Below are positions 38,139 to 46,624 of a DNA stretch of 50,297 nucleotides, piece after piece (the first letter of the stretch is position 1; each line of letters opens with the position of its first letter). The stretch comes from a virus. The stretch is taken from IMG/VR virus record IMGVR_UViG_3300040806_002587, positions 1 to 50,297 of that record; one strand, written 5' to 3'. Under the pieces are notes generated by a model that searched no databases, was not told the DNA's origin, and saw only the letters and a program-made list of their open reading frames with translations. Position numbers and translations under genes: made by a program.

Positions 38139-39122
38139 ATGGCGAAAACATCAACTCGCCCAGAGCATGACAAAAATGTATGGCGCAATAAGAACACGCA
38201 AGGTAATTTATCTTTTCCAACATCGCCTGTACCACATTCGGTTCTGTTCGTTTTCAAAGATTATGATTTTAAAACTGCACTAGGCGGTGGATTAAACGCA
38301 AGTAGTGAAAGAGTTGGGCAGAGAGCTGTAGGTAGTGAATTAAGATCAATTAATTCTATTGAACTACCTTTTCCCACAACACTACAGGATGATACGAACC
38401 TTAGAATTAACGGGTTTGAAAGAAATAAAACAACGGAATACCTTGCTACTGCGGCAAGAGAATTTGCTGCATCTGGTAATTTTGGCAATTCAAAAGTTTC
38501 AGATCTACCACAACTACTAATGTCATTAGGAGCGGGTATGGGTAGAAATGCACCTGAGGATATGTCTATTAATGCAGCAGGATCGGCGATTATGGGATCA
38601 AGCCTTGCTGATACCGCCAAGTCAGCACAATACCTTTTGCGTAGTAAATTGCCAGGTGACATGGGTAGAACACTTGATACGGTGCAAGGAAATACTGTTA
38701 ACCCAAGAGAAACACTATCGTTTGAAGGTGTTGATTTAAGAACTCATAATATGACATTTGATTTATATCCAACGAATAAATCTGATTCAATTTTGATTAA
38801 AAAGATTATTGAAAGGTTCAAACAAAAGACATTACCTGTAGCACGAGATTTTGCTGGTCTTACACAGGCATTCTTGTCATATCCTTCAACAGTAGATATC
38901 TTTTTATTGGGAATTGATCCTACTCATTGGATGCAATATAAAACTTCAATGGTTACACAGTTTACTGTTAATTATCAAGTTGGCGGATTGACAAGCATTA
39001 TGAAAGGTGGTAAACCATCGGCAGTTCAAATAGCATTAACCTTCCAAGAACTCGAAATTCAAACTGCGAATGATTATGGTGTTAGCGCCGGTGCAGATGC
39101 TAATGCGGTAGGAGAAACTTAA
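38139..39122 (+). CDS. 48: Baseplate tail-tube cap, gp48-like
   Basis: The 327-residue protein contains 'ELPFPTTLQDDTNLRINGFE', a pattern typical of gp48 of marine T4-like phages, an Ala/Gly-rich middle that probably forms a membrane-like or helical insert, and a tube-fold C-terminus with 'DLYPTNKSDSILIKKIIERF' and 'STVDIFLLGIDPTHWMQYKT'. T4 gp48 (364 aa) caps the baseplate and seeds the tail tube. It is the first gene behind the plus late promoter. Its stop overlaps the gp53 start. Confidence 0.75.
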   Translation: MAKTSTRPEHDKNVWRNKNTQGNLSFPTSPVPHSVLFVFKDYDFKTALGGGLNASSERVGQRAVGSELRSINSIELPFPTTLQDDTNLRINGFERNKTTEYLATAAREFAASGNFGNSKVSDLPQLLMSLGAGMGRNAPEDMSINAAGSAIMGSSLADTAKSAQYLLRSKLPGDMGRTLDTVQGNTVNPRETLSFEGVDLRTHNMTFDLYPTNKSDSILIKKIIERFKQKTLPVARDFAGLTQAFLSYPSTVDIFLLGIDPTHWMQYKTSMVTQFTVNYQVGGLTSIMKGGKPSAVQIALTFQELEIQTANDYGVSAGADANAVGET

Positions 39123-39496
39123 TGGCAAAGTATTTTGAAAATTTTCCAATTATAACATACGAAGGTAAACAGGTACGTGACATTACACGAAGAAATCAAT
39201 TTGTTCGTAACGTAAGTACAAACCCTTTACTTTATTTACCATATACAATTAGTGAAGGTGAAAGAGCTGAGGATATTGCTAATTTTTATTACGGTTCAGT
39301 TGATTATAGTTGGCTCGTTTATATGGCAAACAATATAATGGATCCTTACCATGAGTGGCCGTTGTCGGAAGCAGAATTTAAAGATTTCTTAATTGACAAA
39401 TACGGTAATGTATCAGGTAGGATTGGTGATGATGTAGTCGATTGGACACAAGAAGATAACGATGAAAACATTATCTATTGGTATAGGGAGGTTTAA
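39122..39496 (+). CDS. 53: Baseplate wedge subunit, gp53
   Basis: The family pattern is strong: 'YFENFPIITYEGKQVRDITR', 'EGERAEDIANFYYGSVDYSW' and 'LVYMANNIMDPYHEWPLSEA', ending in the 'FIYWYREV'-like tail (here 'NIIYWYREV'). gp53 contains a LysM-like fold and joins wedges around the hub. At 124 residues it is the short marine form; T4 gp53 is 196. It is coupled to gp48 by a 1-nt overlap. Confidence 0.85.
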   Translation: MAKYFENFPIITYEGKQVRDITRRNQFVRNVSTNPLLYLPYTISEGERAEDIANFYYGSVDYSWLVYMANNIMDPYHEWPLSEAEFKDFLIDKYGNVSGRIGDDVVDWTQEDNDENIIYWYREV

Positions 39497-39499
39497 TAA

Positions 39500-39754
39500 A
39501 TGGCAGTTGATCTAGTCAAATTAACACCTGAAAGTTTTGAAACAATTTATCTTCGTAAGGAAGACCGAGTTATTATCAGAACAGAACAAGGTCGTAAAAT
39601 TATTATTAAACGTATTATTCCTGAAGAATGGAAACCTTGGCGCATTTGGGATAACGAACGAGCAATAAACGAAAACAAACGTGAGATCTTTTTAATTGAT
39701 AAAAAGTATTTACCACAAGTAACCGAAGAATTTGTAAAAAGTATAAAACTATAA
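39500..39754 (+). CDS. Small conserved baseplate-operon protein (84 aa)
   Basis: The gene fills the space between gp53 and the gp27-like gene with no gaps. The protein begins 'MAVDLVKLTPESFETIYLRK' and has basic beta strands (IIRTEQGRKIIIKRIIPEEW) followed by a helix. It is expected to be a baseplate or assembly protein from position; no T4 counterpart is recognised. Confidence 0.65.
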   Translation: MAVDLVKLTPESFETIYLRKEDRVIIRTEQGRKIIIKRIIPEEWKPWRIWDNERAINENKREIFLIDKKYLPQVTEEFVKSIKL

Positions 39755-41128
39755 ATGGCATTTAATCCATCATCATATACGATTGTTTCATTTACGTTAA
39801 GAAACAAATACACAAACCTTGATGAAAATATCGCCGGGATGATTGATGGTATTGAAATCAATCAGTCGATGGGTATGACTTCATGGAGTGGTGTAGCCGC
39901 TGTCCTAGACACCGTTGGTTTCCTTGACAAGACACCATTACTTGGCGAAGAACAATTAATTTTAAAAATTGTATCCCACGACCTTGGTACTGAATATGAT
40001 TTGGCGTGCCAGGTTATTCGTATTGATAATTTAGTACCTACTGAAAGTATGAACGGTGTTCGGTATAATATTCATTTTATATCAGCAGTTACTTATTCGG
40101 CAGCCGTTGCGTCGGATGTTGAAGATGGGTTTGCCGATAAATCAATAAACCAAATTGTTGAATATACGTTTAGAAATTATTTCGCAACACTTGGCACTGC
40201 TGTTAGAAATGAAGGAAGCAGAACATTCCCATATGGTACTGCTAAATTTCCATTAGTTAATTTTGTAACAAATGAAAGCCGAAAGTTTACAATACAACCT
40301 ACAATTGGTTTAAACAATTTAGCTATCCCGCATTACACACCGTCGGAAACAATGTTGTTCCTTGCTCGACGTGCTTATGGTGAAGCAAATTCACAGACTT
40401 ATCGTTTCTTTGAAAATTTAACTGATTACTTTTTTGTGACTGATGAATATTTAATTAAAGAATCAGTTGAAGCAGATGACGTAATACAAAAATTCTTTTA
40501 TTCACCTAATGCAACATATGATCCTACTGAACCTGAAAAGCAACTTAATCGTATTGAATATATCACTATTAATTCAAGAGGTAGTGATATTGGTAAAGAT
40601 ATAAAATCAGGCGGATATGCAAGTACGGTTTGTGTAGTTGATATATTAAACCACAACTATACTGAATCAACATATAAGTATACCGAAGAAGCTGAGTTTG
40701 TTGATATGTCAGGAGTTCAGGCACGAAGAGGCCAAATTGATTTTCCACATTCTAGAGAATTTGCTGAAGAAACATTTAGAACTGACAACAGTCCACGGTT
40801 TCTTGCATTCCGTGATTTTACCGGACCTTATGCTACTTCACGTGAATTGGCATCTGACCAAAGACTTGATGATTTAGTTTCAAACCGAATAGCATACAGG
40901 CACCATTTATACAACACTAAAGTATCGGCATCATTAACAGGCCGAATGGATATTATGCCTGGTCAATTAATTGATCTTACAGTTCAAGGATTTGATGCTT
41001 TAGGTACTTCTGATAACCATCAACAGCTATCAGGTAGGTATCTTGTATTTACAACCAAGCATACATTGGAAAACGATAAAGTACGGACCAACTTTGAGCT
41101 TGTTAAATATGATTGGAGTAATGATTAA
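39755..41128 (+). CDS. 27: Baseplate hub protein, gp27-like (457 aa)
   Basis: The layout is that of gp27/gpD-type hub proteins: an N-terminal beta domain 'EINQSMGMTSWSGVAAVLDT' and 'LILKIVSHDLG', a middle with 'SETMLFLARRAYGEAN' (which matches the hub 'iL..la..i' helix), and a C-terminal 'DIMPGQLIDLTVQGF' with 'GRYLVFTTKHTLENDKV'. It directly precedes the gp5-like needle gene, with TAATG overlap. gp27 trimers form the torus that holds gp5 and opens into the tube. T4 gp27 is 391 aa. Confidence 0.75.
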   Translation: MAFNPSSYTIVSFTLRNKYTNLDENIAGMIDGIEINQSMGMTSWSGVAAVLDTVGFLDKTPLLGEEQLILKIVSHDLGTEYDLACQVIRIDNLVPTESMNGVRYNIHFISAVTYSAAVASDVEDGFADKSINQIVEYTFRNYFATLGTAVRNEGSRTFPYGTAKFPLVNFVTNESRKFTIQPTIGLNNLAIPHYTPSETMLFLARRAYGEANSQTYRFFENLTDYFFVTDEYLIKESVEADDVIQKFFYSPNATYDPTEPEKQLNRIEYITINSRGSDIGKDIKSGGYASTVCVVDILNHNYTESTYKYTEEAEFVDMSGVQARRGQIDFPHSREFAEETFRTDNSPRFLAFRDFTGPYATSRELASDQRLDDLVSNRIAYRHHLYNTKVSASLTGRMDIMPGQLIDLTVQGFDALGTSDNHQQLSGRYLVFTTKHTLENDKVRTNFELVKYDWSND

Positions 41129-42516
41129 TGTTCCCATACGGCGTTGGCATAAGAGAACCTTTATTCTTTATTGGTGTTATTGAGAATAGAGATGATCCAC
41201 AAAAGCAAGGACGAGTTCAAGTAAGAGCATTTGGAGTACATGGTTTGAATGATAAAGTTCCGACTAAATCATTACCATGGGCAAGTTGCCTTGTAAATGA
41301 CTTATTTAATCAAATTCCTGATGAAAACGATTTCGTTTTTGGTTTGTTTATTGATGGTAGAGATGCGCAGCAACCAATTATTATCGGAACAGTTCCTACT
41401 CAATATAATGAAGAAATCAATCCTGAAACAAAAGGTTGGGGTGTAATAACAGAACAACCTGAATTGAACAGTAGAGCAAAACAACCAGAAAACTTAGGGC
41501 AACCGCATAATTCCAGATTAGAACGTGGTGAAGAGCTACAGAAAACACATCTTTATGGTCAAAAAATGTCTCGTGTTACCAAAGTTACTGTTGCGGATGA
41601 TCCTGACGGCGGACAAAGCTGGGATGAACCAGATCCCGGGTATCAGGCAGCATATCCATATAACCGTGTTATCCAATCAGCACGCCATGTAGTTGAACTT
41701 GATGATACACCAGGTTCTGAAAGAATTACGATTACTAATACTCAAACTCAATCTTATGTTCAGATTGGGAGTGGTGGTAGTCTTACAACAAAGGCAACAG
41801 GATCAAGGTTTGATGTTACGGACGAAAATCAATATGTTTATATTGGCGGCAAATCTTTTGTAACAATTGACGGTGATGCAAGTGTATATGTTGACGGAAA
41901 CAAAACTGAAGAAATTACAGGTGATCTTAAAACAATAGTACACGGAAATCACAGCCATTCAGTTGGCGGACAATCAAATTATAATGTCAGCGAGCAAATT
42001 CAAATGCGTGCCGGTGATATAAGAATGGAAGCAAATGCCGGTACATTATCAATACGTGCCGAAAAAGAAATGCAAATTGAAGCGGGCATTGGGATGTATC
42101 GCAAGGCACCGTTTATGTGGGATCAAGCTACATCTAATATGAATATTAAAGCAAACAATTTGAATATGACTGCCATCACTGATATGAATATTAAAGCTAA
42201 CCAAGGTGTTTTAAATATATTTGGTGAATCTGATGTTAGTATACTATCAGGCACAAACCTTCAGGTAGAGTCAGGAGGTAACATTAGTGTTACCGCAAGT
42301 AGTACTGTTTATATTAATGATTATGTGAGTATGGCAGAAGGTGGAAACGCTACAGCAACAGAAGCAGTATTTGCCGAAGATGCTATTGGCGCAATTACAC
42401 CAGAAATGCCTGAGCCACCACAGAAATCAACTTCCGTTAAAGCAACCGCGGCAAATAAATTTGGAATGCGCACACCCGCTTCAATTTTTCAATCAGATGA
42501 TGGGGAACCAGCATAA
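41128..42516 (+). CDS. 5: Baseplate needle, gp5-like without lysozyme domain (462 aa)
   Basis: The N-terminal OB-fold is typical: 'GVIENRDDPQKQGRVQVRAF' with 'LPWASCLV' and 'GRDAQQPIIIGTVPTQY'. The C-terminal part is a repetitive beta-helix ('ITGDLKTIVHGNHSHSVGG', 'MNIKANNLNMTAITDMNIKA') that forms the membrane-piercing needle. The T4 lysozyme domain between these parts is absent, as in several marine T4-like phages. A peptidoglycan peptidase domain in the next gene may compensate. Confidence 0.8.
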   Translation: MFPYGVGIREPLFFIGVIENRDDPQKQGRVQVRAFGVHGLNDKVPTKSLPWASCLVNDLFNQIPDENDFVFGLFIDGRDAQQPIIIGTVPTQYNEEINPETKGWGVITEQPELNSRAKQPENLGQPHNSRLERGEELQKTHLYGQKMSRVTKVTVADDPDGGQSWDEPDPGYQAAYPYNRVIQSARHVVELDDTPGSERITITNTQTQSYVQIGSGGSLTTKATGSRFDVTDENQYVYIGGKSFVTIDGDASVYVDGNKTEEITGDLKTIVHGNHSHSVGGQSNYNVSEQIQMRAGDIRMEANAGTLSIRAEKEMQIEAGIGMYRKAPFMWDQATSNMNIKANNLNMTAITDMNIKANQGVLNIFGESDVSILSGTNLQVESGGNISVTASSTVYINDYVSMAEGGNATATEAVFAEDAIGAITPEMPEPPQKSTSVKATAANKFGMRTPASIFQSDDGEPA

Positions 42517-42537
42517 TGAAACTTAAGGAGAATAGTT

Positions 42538-44352
42538 GTGACAGCTTGTAAAGATCCAGATCCGTTTATTCCGTCGGCTCTAAAAGCTTCAACCGTTTTA
42601 ACGCCAGGTGGAACTTCGCCATCAGTAGAATTGTTTGTTGATAGTAAAGGTAATTATACTAAACAAGCAATTAATAAAATGGCATTTGATATTGCTGGTT
42701 TTAATTCTACTAGTAAACCTATCAATGTTGTTGCAAAGGCTGTTGAAAAATACGGTGAACAATTATATACGCAACTTAACAATTTTAATAATACGTTTAT
42801 TAAAGAAGATTACATTGTTAAAGAATTGCCGAAATTTAAATACCTCGGCCCACGGTTAGAAAAAAGTCCAATAACTGATATTGAATTTGCATCTTTCCTT
42901 GAAAGTCAAGGCTATACACCATTTAGTTTTGGTGTTGCAACTGCAAATGATTATAAAAATCTTTTAGAACAACTTGACGGTTTCTTTTCTGGTGGTTTTT
43001 CATTAGCAATTGCTGGTGGGTTGTGTGGCACATTGCCAAACGTCTTTGGTGCTATTGATTCATTCTTTGATAAAATCGGTCAAGTAGGTTTCCTTCTCAA
43101 TGATGCTTTATCATTTTTATCAAAACTTAAAAACATTGAAAATCCATCAGAGGCACTTTTTGAAAAGATTAAAGTAAAAGCATTAATTGAAGCTATTAAA
43201 GATAAACTTGTTGGTATGTTTGATTCTGTTGTAAAGCAAGTACAATCAGCAATTAAGAACTTTGATTTAGGTTCATTAATTCAAGGTATTACAGGACCTT
43301 CTTTAAAAGGTATCACAGGAGCATTTCTTAAAATCAGAGATAAAGCATTGGCTTTCTTTGAAAAAACTAATATTCAATCTATTAAAGACAAATTAACTGG
43401 TTTGTTTGATTATGCGGTTGGATTGTTTGCCAATCCTGGTATTGGTGAAATTCAATTTCTTATCTCACGTTTCTGTGGATTACTAACAGGTGTTGAAGAT
43501 CAGGTTAATAAAGTTAAAGAACCACTTACAACATTTGCCGATGATCTTAAAGCAGCCGAAGAAGCATTAACAGTTCAAGGAAATGCTGCAACCGCTCAAG
43601 TAATTGCAGCTAATGGCACTCGAACACCACCTGAGGTCCTTGAAGAAAGAATAAATAATCAACAACAGTTACACACAGAAAGGGTAGAACAATCTATAGC
43701 AGACTCTACGCGTGATGGGCAGGTTTGGCAACCACCCGAAGCTTCAGTACCGCCAGGTCAAATTGAAGTGTCGACTTTGCCGCCAGTAAACCCAAATATA
43801 TATGATGGATCCGTAAGACCTGTACCAAGACCAAGAAGTTATGGCGATCGGCAAATTAGTGCTGATGAAGTAATGGATGTTTTTCCAACGTTTGAAGATT
43901 TGATTGAAAATACAAATCGTTATATTTGGATTGATCCTGTATATAGTGCAAGAGCACTTTACGGTGATGCGCAAATGAGAGCAAATAATGTAATGCCGCA
44001 TTATGACACATTTTGGGTAGGCTGTGGGCCATTAGAACGGTTAGCATTAATGAGAACACTTATTGAATGGGATGGTCCAAAAGTACAATTAGTAAGCGGA
44101 TATAGGTCACCGGCATATAACAGATTTTTAAGATACGTGGTGGGTATTCAGAACGTAGCGATAAATTCAAAGCACACGGCAGGGATTGCGTTTGATTTAG
44201 ATTGGGGAACTTACCCGGATGGAAGAAACGAATTAATGGCGATTGCACAAGCAAACGGTTTTTGGGGATTAGGAGTATACGAAGCGCCTGGGAGTACATT
44301 CTTACATATAGACCACAGGGATCGAAAAGATGCAAAAACATGGTACAGATAA
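42538..44352 (+). CDS. Baseplate-associated protein with M15 peptidase domain (604 aa)
   Basis: GTG at 42538 is the start, with AAGGAG 7 nt upstream. The first 400 residues are a low-complexity structural region with long helices. The C-terminus is an M15A-type D-Ala-D-Ala carboxypeptidase fold: 'VSGYRSPAYN', then His546 and Asp553 in 'SKHTAGIAFDLDW', and His590 in 'FLHIDHRDR', giving the zinc site. It should cleave peptidoglycan peptides during DNA entry. It lies between the gp5-like and gp25 genes, the place where T4 has no such gene. Confidence 0.8.
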   Translation: MTACKDPDPFIPSALKASTVLTPGGTSPSVELFVDSKGNYTKQAINKMAFDIAGFNSTSKPINVVAKAVEKYGEQLYTQLNNFNNTFIKEDYIVKELPKFKYLGPRLEKSPITDIEFASFLESQGYTPFSFGVATANDYKNLLEQLDGFFSGGFSLAIAGGLCGTLPNVFGAIDSFFDKIGQVGFLLNDALSFLSKLKNIENPSEALFEKIKVKALIEAIKDKLVGMFDSVVKQVQSAIKNFDLGSLIQGITGPSLKGITGAFLKIRDKALAFFEKTNIQSIKDKLTGLFDYAVGLFANPGIGEIQFLISRFCGLLTGVEDQVNKVKEPLTTFADDLKAAEEALTVQGNAATAQVIAANGTRTPPEVLEERINNQQQLHTERVEQSIADSTRDGQVWQPPEASVPPGQIEVSTLPPVNPNIYDGSVRPVPRPRSYGDRQISADEVMDVFPTFEDLIENTNRYIWIDPVYSARALYGDAQMRANNVMPHYDTFWVGCGPLERLALMRTLIEWDGPKVQLVSGYRSPAYNRFLRYVVGIQNVAINSKHTAGIAFDLDWGTYPDGRNELMAIAQANGFWGLGVYEAPGSTFLHIDHRDRKDAKTWYR

Positions 44353-44769
44353 ATGGTAGTTAATTTAATAACCGCAAAATCAAAAAAGATTTCGCTTTAT
44401 CAGGATTTTAAAAAGAATCTTGAATTAAGTCCAATATCTTCAGATATTACATTAAACAAAGATGATGAATCAGTTAAAGAAGCAATACGGAATTTAATAC
44501 TAACCGATCGCGGTGAAAGATTAATGCAACCAAACCTTGGTGGCAATATAAGAGCAATGCTTTTTGAAAATCTAACACCTGCAACCGTTAGGTTAATGGA
44601 AGAACAGGTTAGAACAACTATTGAATTATACGAACCACGGGCAGAACTCATTGATGTTACCGTTTCAGCAAACCTTGACTCAAATGAGGTTGCAATCACA
44701 ATAGAATTTTACGTTACGAACGACGAGCAGCCAGTATCGCTAAGCGTGTTTCTAGAGAGGACAAGATAA
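44353..44769 (+). CDS. 25: Baseplate wedge subunit, gp25
   Basis: The GPW/gp25 pattern is clear: 'DDESVKEAIRNLILTDRGER' and 'LMQPNLGGNIRAMLFENLTP', then 'LIDVTVSANLDSNEVAITIE'. At 138 aa it matches T4 gp25 (132). It links the inner baseplate to the sheath and may act as the nucleus for sheath assembly. It overlaps nothing but starts directly after the M15 gene stop. Confidence 0.92.
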   Translation: MVVNLITAKSKKISLYQDFKKNLELSPISSDITLNKDDESVKEAIRNLILTDRGERLMQPNLGGNIRAMLFENLTPATVRLMEEQVRTTIELYEPRAELIDVTVSANLDSNEVAITIEFYVTNDEQPVSLSVFLERTR

Positions 44770-44770
44770 A

Positions 44771-46624
44771 ATGGCTAAATTAAATATTACGGAATTAGAT
44801 TTTGAGAATTCAAAACAACAGCTCAAAAATTATTTAAAAGGTCAAACTCGATATAAAGATTATGACTTTGATGGGTCAAACCTATCGGTCTTAATGGATG
44901 TGCTTTCATATAACACGTATCAGAATAACTTCTATACCAATATGGCAATGAATGAAATGTTTATTGACAGTGCGGTATTGAGAAACTCAGTTATTTCACA
45001 CGCCAAGGAATTGAATTATTTACCACGTTCAAAAACATCGGCACGTGCTATTGTAAACGTAACAATTAATGATGATACTGTAATCGGTCAAACTATTACA
45101 ATTGAAGAGAATGCGGCATTTACAACATCTTATCTTGGTGTAAATTACGAATTCGTTTCTGATAAAGCATACGTTGCTCGCAAAACTGCACCAGGTGTTT
45201 TTGTTGCAGAAAATGTAGAAATATTTGAAGGTCAAATGCTAACAAGCTTTGAAAGAGAAGGTTACTTTGTTGATGTTGACGGAACACTAAGAGTTATCCT
45301 TTCAAACGAAAACGCTGATACCGAATCACTTTCAGTGTTTGTTGATGCCGAAGCAAGTGATGACGCGAACCAATATATTCGTAAAAACAATATCTTTGGT
45401 GTAGGACCGCTCGATGAAGTATTTTATGTTGAACCATATTACGATGGCCGATATACTATTTACTTTGGTAATAATAAGTTTGGTAAGCAACCAACAGAAA
45501 CACAAGATATCCGTGTTAAGTATAGAATTTGTTCAGGATCAGAAGCTAACGGTGCAAGTTTGTTCTCAATTAATGTTACAAACACTGGTACAACAACAGT
45601 TACGACGGTAGCACCAGCAACAGGTGGTGCTGAACAAGAATCAATTGAAAGCATTCGTTACTTTGCTCCAAAATCAATTCAAATTCAAGAACGTGCTATT
45701 ACAGCGTCGGATTATGAAATTTTGTTAAAGCAAAGATTTCCTGAAATCCAAGCAGTTGCAGCATATGGCGGTGATGAATTAAATCCTCCACAGTTTGGTA
45801 GAGTTGCAATATCAATTTATTTAGGACAAGGTGAAGATCAGCTATCATCAACCTTATCTAATACATATGTTGATTACTTAAAAGATAAAACACCACTTGC
45901 GGTTGAACCTGTATTCGTAGCAACAAATTACTTATACTCAAATGTAACTGTTAATGCTTATTACAATGCAAAGATTACTCGTAAGTCAGTAGGTGAACTT
46001 GAAACTATTATCCGTAATATCATCTCAAATCACGTTACAGTTAATCTTGATGACTTTAATAAAAGGTTGAGATTGTCCATGCTATCATCTGAAATTGATG
46101 CAGGTGACATTTCAATTTTGAGTAATAAAGTAACTGCTTGCCCATATATTGAATATTCACCGGCATTGAATGTTTCAGAAAACCCAGTGTTTAAGTTTGA
46201 GGCAGAAATCATTAAACCATATCCTTTCAAATTGACAACAGGATTTAAGGATTATAAACCATCTATTATTAGTGGAACCTTTTCATACAATAGTGTTAAT
46301 GTTTATCTACAAGATGACGGTGCTGGTAAAATTCAAATGATTACATCTGATGTTAATAACCCGCAAGTTGTTATCCCAAACCTTGGTACAGTGAATTATA
46401 CAACAGGTGAAATCAAATTAATTGGCTTTAAGACAGATGGTTATACAGGATCAGCAATTAAAATTATTGCGGAAACAAAACGAAATGATATTAAAGCACC
46501 TAAAGGTAGATTGTTTACAATTCGTGACACTGACGTAACAGTTAATATTATTGATGAGAGCTCAACCGCAACAACCTCGAGTTCAAGTTCATCTTCATCA
46601 AGTAGCGGGAGCAGCGGTTACTAA
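44771..46624 (+). CDS. 6: Baseplate wedge subunit, gp6 with poly-serine tail (617 aa)
   Basis: The gp6 order is kept: 'ELDFENSKQQLKNYLKGQ', 'YDFDGSNLSVLMDVLSYNTY', 'HAKELNYLPRSKTSARAIVN' and the central 'ITASDYEILLKQRFPEIQAV'. T4 gp6 is 660 aa. The protein ends in a serine-rich tail of about 15 residues (TTSSSSSSSSSSGSSGY) that is not part of the conserved fold. gp6 forms the dimeric ring of the wedge core. Stop and next start overlap (TAATG). Confidence 0.9.
   Translation: MAKLNITELDFENSKQQLKNYLKGQTRYKDYDFDGSNLSVLMDVLSYNTYQNNFYTNMAMNEMFIDSAVLRNSVISHAKELNYLPRSKTSARAIVNVTINDDTVIGQTITIEENAAFTTSYLGVNYEFVSDKAYVARKTAPGVFVAENVEIFEGQMLTSFEREGYFVDVDGTLRVILSNENADTESLSVFVDAEASDDANQYIRKNNIFGVGPLDEVFYVEPYYDGRYTIYFGNNKFGKQPTETQDIRVKYRICSGSEANGASLFSINVTNTGTTTVTTVAPATGGAEQESIESIRYFAPKSIQIQERAITASDYEILLKQRFPEIQAVAAYGGDELNPPQFGRVAISIYLGQGEDQLSSTLSNTYVDYLKDKTPLAVEPVFVATNYLYSNVTVNAYYNAKITRKSVGELETIIRNIISNHVTVNLDDFNKRLRLSMLSSEIDAGDISILSNKVTACPYIEYSPALNVSENPVFKFEAEIIKPYPFKLTTGFKDYKPSIISGTFSYNSVNVYLQDDGAGKIQMITSDVNNPQVVIPNLGTVNYTTGEIKLIGFKTDGYTGSAIKIIAETKRNDIKAPKGRLFTIRDTDVTVNIIDESSTATTSSSSSSSSSSGSSGY

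Noticed and set aside
41128-42516. Lysozyme domain in the gp5-like protein
   Set aside because: The needle beta-helix follows the OB domain with only a short linker, and no catalytic E-D-T type residues in a helical domain are seen.
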